Below, in pieces: positions 8,664 to 18,299 of a stretch of DNA of 64,000 nt. The notes under the pieces were generated by a model that was not told the origin of the DNA, ran no database searches, and was given only the letters and a program-made list of their open reading frames with translations. Origin of the DNA: Sulfurimonas sp. (GTDB taxonomy: Bacteria; Campylobacterota; Campylobacteria; Campylobacterales; Sulfurimonadaceae); NCBI RefSeq assembly GCF_029027405.1, contig NZ_CP093396.1:62001-126000 (forward strand), read 5' to 3'. The translations under genes were made by a program, and so were the position numbers. How positions within the stretch are numbered: the stretch's first letter is position 1; each line of letters opens with the position of its first letter.

Positions 8664-8776
8664 AAAAACTCCATCTATCTTAATATAAATTACTTATAAC
8701 AAACTTTTAGTATTGATTTTGATAATTATTATTTAGTATACTATAAACTTATTAAAATTAAAATTAAAGGCGAAAA
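8664..8776 (+). promoter_or_regulatory. Divergent control region 2
   Basis: Half-sites AAACTCCAT at 8666 and AAATTACTT at 8687 (21 bp apart). -35 TTGATT 8713-8718, 18-bp spacer, -10 TATACT 8737-8742. Fur-like TGATAATTATTATTT at 8720-8734 is the best Fur box of the set. Confidence 0.68.
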
Positions 8777-10789
8777 ATGAACAAACAAAATAAAATAGTT
8801 TTATCACTAGTAACGGCGTTTATTTTATCAAATAATATTTATGCAAAAGATACTAAAAGCTTTGATACTATAACAGTAACAGCACAAAAAACAGAAGAGA
8901 ATATACAAAATATTCCTTTATCTATTACTGTATTTGATGAGTATTCTATAGCAGATAAGAATATAAAAACTATCAAAGATATAGCAGCATATACACCAAA
9001 TTTAGTGTTTTTTGATGGTGGTGGTGTAGGTGTACCAAATCCAACAATAAGAGGGATATCCTCTAATACAAATTTTTCATCTAGTGCCACTATGTTTGTA
9101 GATGGTATTCCAGTTACTAGTAGATTTGGATATAAAGAAGTTTTAGAAGATATACAAAGAATAGAAGTATTAAAAGGACCTCAAGGTACGCTTTATGGAA
9201 AAGATACTCATGCAGGGGTCATAAATGTTATTACAAACAAACCTACAAATGAAACAAAAGGTAAAATAGGACTTGAATTTGGAAGTGACAATAAGAAAGA
9301 ATACTCTTTTGGCATAAGTGGAGCTATTGTAAAAGACAAATTTTTTATAGGAATTAGCGGAAGACATTATGAAAAAGATGGATTTATTAAAAATACTAAT
9401 CCAACAGGTAGCACCGATACAAGAAAAGATAATTTTGGAAAATTATATCTAAGATACACTCCAACAGATAATCTTGAAATTTCATTTATAACTTCTATGT
9501 ATAAACAAGATGATGGTAGAAAAAAAGACAATGTAGTAAATAATGATACAAGAATAGTTTCTACAAATCTAAAAGAATTTAATAAATCAGAAACTCTATC
9601 AAATGCTTTAAAAGTAAAATACAGTATTGGTGACTACACACTAGAATCAATAACTGCCTCAAGACAATACAATGATAAAGCAGCTTGTGATACTGACTAT
9701 AGTCCAGGTGTATTTTTTGAAATACCAAAAAAAGATGGTGAGTTTAAAAAGATATCACAAGAGTTTAAACTAAGTAAAATAAAAGATAATTATAATTTTG
9801 TAAGTGGTGTTTATTTTGATAAAGAAACAAATAACTTAATTGCAAATGCAAATATGTATATTCCTCTAGCAAATCAAACTTTTTATAATATGCCTTATAT
9901 AAATACAAATGAAGATGGAAAATCAATTGGTATATTTGCCCACTTAAATTATAAATTAAATAATAAATTATCAATCATAGGTGGACTTAGATATGACAAA
10001 GATGAAAAGATTTTCAAAGACAAACTAAACGGAGATGATTTAAGTAATGAGTATGGTTCATTATCTCCAAAATTGGCTTTTGAATATAATATTAATAGTT
10101 CTTCAATGATATATATTACTGTTGCTAAAGGTTATAAATCTGGTGGTTACCATTCTTTTGCACCTGTAGGATATAATAAAAAATACGATAAAGAAGAACT
10201 GATATCTTATGAAATAGGTTCTAAAAATATACTACTAGATAACAAACTTACCTTTAATACAGCAATTTATTATATGGATATCAGTGATATGCAAGTATAT
10301 AATGACATTAATGCTCAAGGACAATCATATATATCAAATGCTGCAAAAGCATCTTCAAAAGGTATTGAGTTTGACCTTAATTACCAAGCAAGTACGAATA
10401 TAAATGTATTTGCTGCTATGGGATACAATATAACAAAACTAGAAGACTACAGCGATAGTCAGGGTAATTATTCAGGAAATTATAATCCTCATGCTCCAAA
10501 ATACAATTATAATTTAGGTGCAAAATATAGAGATGGCAGTGGGTATTTTGGAAAATTTGATATAACTGGATATGGAAAAACATATCTTGATAAAGCCAAT
10601 AAATATTCAAAAGATGCTTATAATTTAGTAAATACAAAAATAGGATATGAAACTGAAAGTTATGATTTATACTTTTATGCCAATAATTTATTTGATAAAA
10701 TACATAACGCAAATGGAGAAATAAATGGGCAAGTAGTAACTTATTCTGAACCTAGAGAAATTGGGATTCAGCTGGCTTATAGATTTTAA
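8777..10789 (+). CDS. TonB-dependent siderophore receptor 2, FyuA-like
   Basis: 670 residues. The signal peptide ends near 23 (NNIYA) and the TonB box DTITVTA is at 30-36. The plug has NIPLSITVFDEYS, PNPTIRGISSN, VLKGPQGTLYGKDTHAG. The barrel carries VAKGYKSGGYHSF, SYEIGSKN, MDISDMQV and ends REIGIQLAYRF. Compared with receptor 1 the plug loops (GGGVGVPNP) and extracellular loops differ most, suggesting a different ligand. Its barrel C-terminal third is closest to the IS-broken receptor (shared NAAxAxSKG). It has an AAAGGC ribosome site and ends 24 bp from the convergent regulator 3. Confidence 0.9.
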   Translation: MNKQNKIVLSLVTAFILSNNIYAKDTKSFDTITVTAQKTEENIQNIPLSITVFDEYSIADKNIKTIKDIAAYTPNLVFFDGGGVGVPNPTIRGISSNTNFSSSATMFVDGIPVTSRFGYKEVLEDIQRIEVLKGPQGTLYGKDTHAGVINVITNKPTNETKGKIGLEFGSDNKKEYSFGISGAIVKDKFFIGISGRHYEKDGFIKNTNPTGSTDTRKDNFGKLYLRYTPTDNLEISFITSMYKQDDGRKKDNVVNNDTRIVSTNLKEFNKSETLSNALKVKYSIGDYTLESITASRQYNDKAACDTDYSPGVFFEIPKKDGEFKKISQEFKLSKIKDNYNFVSGVYFDKETNNLIANANMYIPLANQTFYNMPYINTNEDGKSIGIFAHLNYKLNNKLSIIGGLRYDKDEKIFKDKLNGDDLSNEYGSLSPKLAFEYNINSSSMIYITVAKGYKSGGYHSFAPVGYNKKYDKEELISYEIGSKNILLDNKLTFNTAIYYMDISDMQVYNDINAQGQSYISNAAKASSKGIEFDLNYQASTNINVFAAMGYNITKLEDYSDSQGNYSGNYNPHAPKYNYNLGAKYRDGSGYFGKFDITGYGKTYLDKANKYSKDAYNLVNTKIGYETESYDLYFYANNLFDKIHNANGEINGQVVTYSEPREIGIQLAYRF

Positions 10790-10813
10790 ATTAAGATAAA
10801 TTTAGAGGAAGTA

Positions 10814-11797
10814 TTAGTAATAATAATATTTCCGATTTTTCATTAAATCTTTAGGTAGTATTCCAAACCTTTGTGCAAAAACTTTTGAGAAACTATGGAT
10901 ATATTTATATCCAATTTTATTTGATACCTCAGTTACATTCATATCACCTATCTGTAAAAGATGTTTAGCTTGTTGCATTCTATATTCATGTAAATATTTA
11001 TAAGGTGTGGTATCAAAAAGTTTTTTAAATCCTATTTTCAATTTAAACTCATTTAGTTTTACCATTTTTGATAGTTCTATTATGCTAGGTGGATTTTGGA
11101 TATTATTTAATAAAATATCTTTTGCTAAATAGAGTGCATTTATATCATAATCATCAAATTTAATTTTTCTATTTGTTTGTACAAATTTGTTTGAAAATAA
11201 ATCATTAAATTCAGTATACAAAATTTCTAAAGTTTTGGAATGTATAAAAATTTTTTCTAAACTTCCTGTAAAATTTGAAAGAAAAATATCATTGGCTATA
11301 ATGGCGGTTTTATGATTCATTTTTTTATTTTTAAGGAGTAGATTACAATTTTTATTTTCAAGAGATTTAAATATCTTTTCTGTTGTTTTATTTAGAGGTA
11401 TATTTTGTTTAAGGAACTCTTTTTTTACAATAATATTTATACTTTGTATTGATGAGTCTTTTTTAAAATCTTCTATACCTTCTTCTCTATTTATCAAACC
11501 TATAGTTGTAAAGTTATCTTTTGATTCTATATTATAATCTGTAATTAAACTTTTATATTTATGATTTGACTTAAAATTAAAGGTTAATAAAAGACCACCT
11601 ATATCTGAATTTGTTTGTATTTTTGTATCTTGATTTATAATAATATTATTTTTCATTAAAAATATATCGTCTTGTAATTTGGTTTCTAAAATAGTATTAC
11701 TCTTATCACTATTTGGAAGTTCAAAGGTATGAGTATGATTAGAGTTTTTATTTTCATACAAAAGCTTATTTAGGTGATGATACTCATTTTTTGACAT
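10814..11797 (-). CDS. AraC-family regulator 3, PchR/YbtA-like, subclass B
   Basis: 327 residues. The AraC domain differs from regulators 1, 2, 4 and 5 and matches regulator 6: KIGFKKLFDTTPYKYLHEYRM, AKHLL, NVTEVSNKIGYKYIHSFSKVF. It ends KNRKYYYY. The N-terminal domain is also closest to regulator 6 (IIANDIF versus IIANEIF). It is divergent from receptor 3, whose promoter has slightly diverged from the others. The start is chosen for the AAAGGA site 6 bp upstream. Confidence 0.85.
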   Translation of the reverse strand: MSKNEYHHLNKLLYENKNSNHTHTFELPNSDKSNTILETKLQDDIFLMKNNIIINQDTKIQTNSDIGGLLLTFNFKSNHKYKSLITDYNIESKDNFTTIGLINREEGIEDFKKDSSIQSINIIVKKEFLKQNIPLNKTTEKIFKSLENKNCNLLLKNKKMNHKTAIIANDIFLSNFTGSLEKIFIHSKTLEILYTEFNDLFSNKFVQTNRKIKFDDYDINALYLAKDILLNNIQNPPSIIELSKMVKLNEFKLKIGFKKLFDTTPYKYLHEYRMQQAKHLLQIGDMNVTEVSNKIGYKYIHSFSKVFAQRFGILPKDLMKNRKYYYY

Positions 11798-11926
11798 GAT
11801 AATCCTTTATTCGTTTAAAAAGATACTCCACTCTTTTGTTTAGCATTGATTTTAATAATTATTATTAAGTATACTTGAAATTATTTAAAAATCAATTAAA
11901 TAATTTTATTTTATAAGGAAAAAATC
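11798..11926 (+). promoter_or_regulatory. Divergent control region 3
   Basis: -35 TTGATT 11846-11851, 18-bp spacer, -10 TATACT 11870-11875, Fur-like TAATAATTATTATTA 11853-11867. The distal half-site AATCCTTTA (11801) is in the usual place. The best proximal match (GATACTCC at 11822, partner GATAATCC at 11798) is offset by 24 rather than 21 bp, so this region is the exception in the set. Confidence 0.58.
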
Positions 11927-14005
11927 ATGAAAAAGAAAATAAGTGCATCTCTTGTAGTGAGTTTGGCACTATGTTTATCGGTTGGGCATAGTCTTTTTGC
12001 CCAAGATTTAGAAGAGGTGGTTTCAAATCTTGACACCATAACAGTAACAGCAGATAAAAGAGAGGTAGATATACAAAAAATACCTACAAGTTTGACGGTA
12101 TATTCATGTACTCAGCTTGAAGATTTCAATATCAAAACAGCCGAAGAGTTATTTAGTGTATTACCAAATATTCATTTAGTAAAAGCAGGACCAGCGGCTG
12201 ATATAGCATCTAGTATTTCTATTAGAGGTATAAGTCAGTTTATGGCAGGTTCTCCCTCTTTTGGTTTTTATATTGATGATGTGTATTATAATGAGTATGA
12301 TTCAAATCTATTTGATATCCAAAGAATTGAGTTATTAAGAGGACCGCAAGGGACACTTTATGGTCGTAATACTATTGGTGGTGTTTTAAATATTATAACA
12401 AAAAAGCCTGACAATGAATGGACTGGTAAAGTAGGAATAGGATATGGGAATTATAATACTTCACAACTTGAAGCTAGTGTTTCTGGTCCTATTATTAAAG
12501 ATAAGTTACTTCTTCGTTTATCTGCTCAATATGAAAAATCTGATGGCTTTGTAACGAATAAATATAATGGAGATGATAAAATAAATAGCCCAGAAAATAT
12601 TGATAGTCGTTTATCTCTTAGATATTTACCAACTGGTAGTCTTATGTTTGATTTAGGAGTAGATGCTCTTAGGTATAAAAGTGGCTATGCTGATTATGTA
12701 CTTTTATCTAAAATAAATTCAAATCCACATGAGGTAGATGTAGATTATGCAGGAAATTCACTAAAAGAAGCCTACGGTGCAAATTTACGAATTCAATATG
12801 ATGCAAAAGATACAAAACTTATATCAGTTACAGCAGTAAGACAAGATAACAATAAACTAGACCATGATATGGATTTTACTACGGTTGATGGTCAAAGACA
12901 ATTATATCAAAGAGACTATTTTACTTTAAGTGAAGAGTTGCGTTTAGTTTCTGATAATAACACCCCTTTAGAATGGCTTGTTGGAGCTTATGCTTTAAAA
13001 GAGGTACAAGATCATAATCTTGTGTATACATTAGGAAATGATTGGGGTAGTCCTTCTTTTCCTGCTGGACAATATCCAATTACTGGTAAGACCAATACTA
13101 TAGGTTTGGCTTTATTTGGAGAGTTAAGTTATACCACTATAAATAAATTTAAATTTACTACGGGTATGCGTTATGACAGAGAAAAGCAAGATTTTTACTA
13201 TGATGCTCTACTAGCAGGAGGAGCAAAAGGGAATACTTCGGCAACATTTAAGGCAATATTACCAAAATTTTCTGCTAGTTTTGTAGGGGATGATAAACAT
13301 ATGCCATATTTGACAATCTCAAAAGGGTACAAAAGTGGTGGTTTTAATCTTCAAAATAATCAAGGTGAAAAATATGATCCTGAATATACATGGAATTATG
13401 AGCTTGGTTTAAAATTAAATTGGCTCGATAACCGTCTCTCTTTAAATACTGCTATTTATCATATTGATTGGCAAGATTTACAAGTAAATGCGTCTAATGG
13501 AATCGATTTTCTTACAACAAATGCAGGAAAAGCTACAAGCCAGGGAATAGAGTTTGAACTAAATGCAAAACCAAAAGACAATATTGAGATTGTTGCTTCA
13601 TTTGCATATACAAAATCTAAATATGATGAGTATTATGTAAAAGCAACATCATCTACTGCTTCTTCTAATTTTTCAAATAAATATCTCCCTTTTGTTCCAA
13701 ATTATACCTCTCATTTAGGAATGACTTATAAATTTATAAATGGATTTTATGTAAATGCTGATTATACCTATACTGGTCATGTTTATATGAATAATACAAA
13801 TACATTAAAAGAAGATAGTTTTTCTTTGGTAAATGCAAAAGTTGGATTTAAACAAAAAAACTTTGAAGTAAGTATCTGGACAAAAAATTTACTTGATAAA
13901 AAATATGCAACTGTTTATACAGATTTTACCGATTCAGGAGGTGGTTTATGGGCTAGAGCTGGTGCTCCTATGACTTTTGGTATACAAACAAAATATAAAT
14001 TTTAA
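11927..14005 (+). CDS. TonB-dependent siderophore receptor 3, divergent type
   Basis: 692 residues with a longer export signal (to about residue 25, SLFAQD) and TonB box DTITVTA at 36-42. The plug has KIPTSLTVY, SIRGISQFMAGSPSFGFYIDDVYY, LLRGPQGTLYGRNTIGG. The barrel has ISKGYKSGGFNLQ, TWNYELGLKL, and ends MTFGIQTKYKF instead of the REIGxQLxYRF shared by the others. The IDDVYY and GRN variants and the lack of the shared C-terminus mark it as a separate lineage, not a recent duplicate. It has an AAGGA ribosome site. Substrate unknown; an iron chelate is likely from context. Confidence 0.88.
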   Translation: MKKKISASLVVSLALCLSVGHSLFAQDLEEVVSNLDTITVTADKREVDIQKIPTSLTVYSCTQLEDFNIKTAEELFSVLPNIHLVKAGPAADIASSISIRGISQFMAGSPSFGFYIDDVYYNEYDSNLFDIQRIELLRGPQGTLYGRNTIGGVLNIITKKPDNEWTGKVGIGYGNYNTSQLEASVSGPIIKDKLLLRLSAQYEKSDGFVTNKYNGDDKINSPENIDSRLSLRYLPTGSLMFDLGVDALRYKSGYADYVLLSKINSNPHEVDVDYAGNSLKEAYGANLRIQYDAKDTKLISVTAVRQDNNKLDHDMDFTTVDGQRQLYQRDYFTLSEELRLVSDNNTPLEWLVGAYALKEVQDHNLVYTLGNDWGSPSFPAGQYPITGKTNTIGLALFGELSYTTINKFKFTTGMRYDREKQDFYYDALLAGGAKGNTSATFKAILPKFSASFVGDDKHMPYLTISKGYKSGGFNLQNNQGEKYDPEYTWNYELGLKLNWLDNRLSLNTAIYHIDWQDLQVNASNGIDFLTTNAGKATSQGIEFELNAKPKDNIEIVASFAYTKSKYDEYYVKATSSTASSNFSNKYLPFVPNYTSHLGMTYKFINGFYVNADYTYTGHVYMNNTNTLKEDSFSLVNAKVGFKQKNFEVSIWTKNLLDKKYATVYTDFTDSGGGLWARAGAPMTFGIQTKYKF

Positions 14006-14015
14006 ATCAAATATA

Positions 14016-14046
14016 TAATAGTTTGGGCTATATACCTAAACTATTA
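14016..14046. terminator. Bidirectional terminator hairpin
   Basis: TAATAGTTTGGG pairs with CCTAAACTATTA (one G-T wobble) around a 7-nt loop, between convergent receptor 3 and regulator 4. Confidence 0.65.
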
Positions 14047-15003
14047 CTAATAATACTTCCGACTTTTCATTAAATCTTTAGGCAAGACTTTAAACTTTTT
14101 AGAAAAAGCAGTACTAAAATTTGCAGTAAATTTATATCCTATATGTTGTGAAATTTCATTTATATTCATATCAGCATCTAAAAGTAATGTTCTAGCTAAA
14201 GTTAGTCTATAATCTATAAGAAGATTGTGAGGAGTAGTCCCAAATACTATTTTAAATCCTGACTTTAATTTAAAATCATTTATCGCTACCATTTTAGCAA
14301 GTTGCATTATACTTGGTGGATTTTGCATATTTTGTATTAAAATTTCTTTTGCTTTTTTTATAGATTCTATGTCTTGAATACTTAGTTTTAATTTTTTTGT
14401 ATCTAAAAAACTATTTTGATTTATAAATAACTCTTTAAATTCAAGATAAACTAACTCTAAAACTTTTGATTGAACAAACATATCATTTAATACACCATCA
14501 AAAGGGGAATTATTTATATCATTTAATAATAATTGTGTCTGATAGTTCGTTGTTTTATGAGATAATAATTCATTGCAAATATCTTTTTGAAGTGAATTTA
14601 ATAGTTTATCTTTTATCCTACCATTAGGTATATTTTGAGCTAAAAAATCTTTTTTCAGTATAATATCAATTATACTTATTTCTCCTTTTTTTATTGATGT
14701 TTTACTATTTTCATCTTTTGATAATATGATATTTGTAATATTATTTGATGTTTTTATATTTAAATTTGATATATTGCTTTTAAAATCACTTTGACCTTTG
14801 AGATTAAAACTCAATACCATTCCATCTATTGTAACACTTGAATCAGATAAGGTATCATCTTGAGATGTTATATTTGTTTTGAGTAAAAATAAATTTTTAT
14901 TTATCTCTTTTTCCATAATCGTGCCAGATATTTTTTCTTTCATAAATATCATACTATTTGTTTTATCATCGTTAAATTTATACGACATATTATTTAGTGA
15001 CAT
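14047..15003 (-). CDS. AraC-family regulator 4, PchR/YbtA-like
   Basis: 318 residues from the ATG at 15003. An earlier in-frame ATG at 15015 overlaps the GGAG ribosome site that correctly spaces the 15003 start. MSLNNMSYKF then aligns with the starts of its paralogues. The AraC domain (AKEILIQNMQNPPSI, FKLKSGFKIVFGTTPHN, IGYKFTANFSTAFSKKF) belongs to subclass A and ends LMKSRKYY. The N-terminal half is diverged. It is divergent from receptor 4. Confidence 0.86.
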   Translation of the reverse strand: MSLNNMSYKFNDDKTNSMIFMKEKISGTIMEKEINKNLFLLKTNITSQDDTLSDSSVTIDGMVLSFNLKGQSDFKSNISNLNIKTSNNITNIILSKDENSKTSIKKGEISIIDIILKKDFLAQNIPNGRIKDKLLNSLQKDICNELLSHKTTNYQTQLLLNDINNSPFDGVLNDMFVQSKVLELVYLEFKELFINQNSFLDTKKLKLSIQDIESIKKAKEILIQNMQNPPSIMQLAKMVAINDFKLKSGFKIVFGTTPHNLLIDYRLTLARTLLLDADMNINEISQHIGYKFTANFSTAFSKKFKVLPKDLMKSRKYY

Positions 15004-15116
15004 AAAAAACTCCATTTTTACAAATAAAAACTACATCTATCAAAGTTTTTCTATTGATTTTGATAATTGATATTGAGTATACTATAAAAGATTAAATTGT
15101 AAATTAAAGGGAAAAA
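15004..15116 (+). promoter_or_regulatory. Divergent control region 4
   Basis: The clearest array repeat: AAAAACTCCAT at 15005 and AAAAACTACAT at 15026, 10 of 11 identical at exactly 21 bp. -35 TTGATT 15054-15059, 18-bp spacer, -10 TATACT 15078-15083. Fur-like TGATAATTGATATTG 15061-15075. Confidence 0.7.
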
Positions 15117-17213
15117 ATGAAAAAACAGAACAAAATAGTTTTGTCTTTAGCTACGGCACTTATTTTGACAAATAGTGTTTATGCACAAGAGACAACAAAT
15201 CTAGGTGCAATAACTGTAACGGCAAATAAAGTTGAGGAAAATATAAAAAGTATTCCTCAAAGTATAACGGTGATAAGTGATGTAGAGATAGAACAAAAAG
15301 GGATAAAAAGTGTAAAAGATTTAATCAAAGAGATTCCAAATCTTACATCATCTTCTTTCTATTCTGAAACTGTAAATTTTAGAGGTATAAACACCTCCCA
15401 TTTTACAAATACTAATCCAGTTGTTATTTATATAGATGGGATACCTTATAGTGATATATATGGATTTGATAAAGCAATATCAAATGTTTTAAGAGTTGAA
15501 ATACTAAGAGGTCCACAAGGTGCAATTTATGGAAAAGATTCTATTGGCGGAGTGATAAATATAGTTACAAAAGAACCAACAAATCAACCAGAGGGTAGTA
15601 TATCAGCTCAATATGGTACAGATAATTTTCAAGAAACTTCACTAGAATTTTATACACCAATAATAGCTAATAAACTATTTCTAGGATTTAATGGAATCAT
15701 ATCAAAAAGTGATGGATATGCAAAAAATAGCCATCCAAACCAAAGAGATAATGCAAATGAAAATGAAAAACACTTAGCAAATATAAAATTAATATATAAC
15801 GCAACAGATAATCTTAGTATAAAATTTAGTGCAACTAATGATAAAGACACAAGATATGGGATAGAAGGAGGAATAACTTCTTCCACTAATATCAATGATT
15901 TTAAAAGAGAAGATTTTAAAAATGTATCTTATGATGAAGATATATACGCAAAAATCAAATCAAATGCACAAGCTTTAAATATAACTTATGATTTTGATGA
16001 TATGACATTTACTTCTTTAACAACACATAAGAAATTGGATACAGATATAAATGCTGGATTTGATTATTCAAATAATAGTTTATATGACAATCTATCAGGA
16101 TTTGAAGAACAAAGAACAAAAAATATATCTCAAGAATTTAGACTATCAAAGAGTAGTGATGGTGTTAGATGGTTGGCTGGATTGTATTATGAAACAAACA
16201 AACAAAGCAATGATAAATATGGTGGAACATTCCCAGCTTTTATGATGGGGAATCCATTTGGTACAGGAGTAAATGTACAGTTGAATGCAGTATCTCAAAC
16301 AGACAGTACAACCCTAGCTACATTTGGACAAGTTGTTATTCCTTTTTCAAATGCCTATGAACTAACTCTTGGAGGAAGGTATCAACAAATCAAAAAAAAG
16401 ATTGATTTAGATTATTTTATGTTACCTGCAAATACTACAGGTGCAAAAATGTACTCTTTAAATGAAAACAATACTTGGAATACTTTTTTACCTAAAGTTG
16501 CCCTCTCTTACAAGGTCAATAATGATTTAACTTCTTATTTTAGTGTAGCAAAAGGATATCTTCCAGGTGGATATAATAAATTTGCTGATAGTGGGGAAGA
16601 ATCGCAAAATATGTTTGATGCACAAAAATCAATAAATTATGAGTTGGGTATAAGAGGAGATTTATTAGATAAGCAACTTTATATGGCACTAAGTGTTTTT
16701 TATATGGATATAAAAGATATACATGTTTTTACTTGGGATATGCAAACAGGGGCTAATTCTGTTTCAAATGCAGGAGAGGCTTCTTCAAAAGGCTTAGAAG
16801 TAGAATTAAACTATACTATAAATGATGATTTTAGAGTTGATAGTTCGCTTGGAATCATAGAGGCCAAGTATGACAAATACAAAGGAAAAGATGGCAATAA
16901 AATAGAGATGACCCCTTCTCATACCGCAAATATAGGATTGTCTTATTCAAATATCAATGGAATATATGGAAGATTTGATGTAAAAAATCAAGGAAAAATG
17001 TACTTTGATGATGCAAATACTATGAAAGAAGATTCATATACTACAGCAAATATAAAAGCTGGATATTTATTGGATGATTGGGATATATATGCTTATGTAA
17101 AAAATATAACAGATAAGAGCTATATCACAACAGCAACACAAATGCCTACAGGAAAAGTATTGACATTTGGTGAGGGTAGATTTGTAGGTGTTGGTGCTAG
17201 ATATAGTTTTTAG
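15117..17213 (+). CDS. TonB-dependent siderophore receptor 4, FyuA-like
   Basis: 698 residues, the longest of the set. The signal peptide ends near 23 (SVYAQ) and the TonB box GAITVTA is at 30-36. The plug has SIPQSITVISD, NFRGINTSHF, VIYIDGIPYSD, ILRGPQGAIYGKDSIGG. The barrel motifs VAKGYLPGGYNKF, INYELGIRGDL, MDIKDIHVF and NAGEASSKGLEVELN resemble FyuA (GYKPSGYN, INYELGTRYE, NAGKADATGVELE). It ends FVGVGARYSF, not REIGxQL. This and receptor 3 are the most diverged. It has an AAAGGG ribosome site. Confidence 0.9.
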   Translation: MKKQNKIVLSLATALILTNSVYAQETTNLGAITVTANKVEENIKSIPQSITVISDVEIEQKGIKSVKDLIKEIPNLTSSSFYSETVNFRGINTSHFTNTNPVVIYIDGIPYSDIYGFDKAISNVLRVEILRGPQGAIYGKDSIGGVINIVTKEPTNQPEGSISAQYGTDNFQETSLEFYTPIIANKLFLGFNGIISKSDGYAKNSHPNQRDNANENEKHLANIKLIYNATDNLSIKFSATNDKDTRYGIEGGITSSTNINDFKREDFKNVSYDEDIYAKIKSNAQALNITYDFDDMTFTSLTTHKKLDTDINAGFDYSNNSLYDNLSGFEEQRTKNISQEFRLSKSSDGVRWLAGLYYETNKQSNDKYGGTFPAFMMGNPFGTGVNVQLNAVSQTDSTTLATFGQVVIPFSNAYELTLGGRYQQIKKKIDLDYFMLPANTTGAKMYSLNENNTWNTFLPKVALSYKVNNDLTSYFSVAKGYLPGGYNKFADSGEESQNMFDAQKSINYELGIRGDLLDKQLYMALSVFYMDIKDIHVFTWDMQTGANSVSNAGEASSKGLEVELNYTINDDFRVDSSLGIIEAKYDKYKGKDGNKIEMTPSHTANIGLSYSNINGIYGRFDVKNQGKMYFDDANTMKEDSYTTANIKAGYLLDDWDIYAYVKNITDKSYITTATQMPTGKVLTFGEGRFVGVGARYSF

Positions 17214-17228
17214 TGTTTTAAATTTTTA

Positions 17229-18182
17229 TCAGTAATAATACTTCCGAGTTTTCATTATACTTGTCGGTGTTATTCCATATTTTTTTATAAAAGCAGCACT
17301 AAAGCTAGCAGTGTATTTATAGCCTATATCTTGGGCTATTTCGCCTATACTTAGATGAGACTCAATTAATAGTTTTTTTGCATATTCTAATCTATAGTTT
17401 AAAAGAAGATTATAAGGTGTAATTTTAAAAATTTCTTTAAATCCTATCTTTAGTTTAAAATCGTTGATTCTAACCATCTTAGCAAGTTGAAGTATGCTTG
17501 GGGGATTTTTCATATTTTGTATCAATATATCTTTGGCTTTTTTAATCGCTTCTATATCATAATCATCTAGTTTTATGTTATTTACAATACTTTTTTTGTC
17601 ATTAGACAAGCTAGTAAATTCAAGAAAAAGGAGTTCTAAAACTTTTGATTGTAGAGAAATATTATTAAGTGGTTCATCAAAAGAGAGTTTATAGATATCA
17701 TTTAAAATAAGATTCATATATGGATCAGTTTTTTTATGAAACATAAGTTTATCGCAAGATTCTTTTTCAAGAGATGATAAAAACAAATCTTTTATCATAT
17801 TATCATTTATATTCTTTTCAATAAACTCTTTTTTGACAACAATACCTATTTTATTTGAAATTCCTTTGGAAACAGAAGATATATTATGTTCATTGTTTAC
17901 AATTGACATATTTGATTCATTGGCAGAAAGTCTTAAATGATGCCCTGAATTGATATTTTTATGTTCACTGTATCCAAAAAGATTATATCCTAGCATCAGA
18001 CCATTTACATTTGTCGAAGATTCAATTTTGAATTCTTCTTTTACTTCAAGCTTTGATTTTATGATAAATATTTCATTATTCATATTGTGTTCAAGGATAG
18101 AACAATCCATATTATTATTTGAAAACTTCATAGTACTAGAATTATTTTCACTAAAATTATACTCCATATCGTTAAAAGACAT
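17229..18182 (-). CDS. AraC-family regulator 5, PchR/YbtA-like
   Basis: 317 residues. The AraC domain (AKDILIQNMKNPPSI, FKLKIGFKEIFKITPYN, IGYKYTASFSAAFIKKYG) ends SIMKTRKYYY, so it is subclass A with small changes. The N-terminal region has MSFNDMEYNF then a diverged ligand domain. A GGGAG ribosome site supports the ATG. Its stop is 15 bp beyond the end of receptor 4, convergent. It is divergent from receptor 5 and is the presumed activator of that gene. Confidence 0.86.
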   Translation of the reverse strand: MSFNDMEYNFSENNSSTMKFSNNNMDCSILEHNMNNEIFIIKSKLEVKEEFKIESSTNVNGLMLGYNLFGYSEHKNINSGHHLRLSANESNMSIVNNEHNISSVSKGISNKIGIVVKKEFIEKNINDNMIKDLFLSSLEKESCDKLMFHKKTDPYMNLILNDIYKLSFDEPLNNISLQSKVLELLFLEFTSLSNDKKSIVNNIKLDDYDIEAIKKAKDILIQNMKNPPSILQLAKMVRINDFKLKIGFKEIFKITPYNLLLNYRLEYAKKLLIESHLSIGEIAQDIGYKYTASFSAAFIKKYGITPTSIMKTRKYYY

Positions 18183-18299
18183 TTAAAACTCCCTATATAT
18201 ATTCAAAAAATACTTTTATCAATACATCTATGTTGATTTTGATAATTGTTATTGAGTATACTCTAAACTAATTAAATTTTAAATAAAAAGGGTTTATAA
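18183..18299 (+). promoter_or_regulatory. Divergent control region 5
   Basis: Half-sites AAAACTCCCT (18185) and AAAAATACTT (18206), 21 bp apart. -35 TTGATT 18233-18238, 18-bp spacer, -10 TATACT 18257-18262, Fur-like TGATAATTGTTATTG 18240-18254. Confidence 0.65.

Noticed and set aside
15004..15015. Four-residue longer start for regulator 4 (MEFF...)
   Set aside because: That ATG overlaps the GGAG ribosome site for the ATG at 15003, and the shorter protein aligns with its paralogues.
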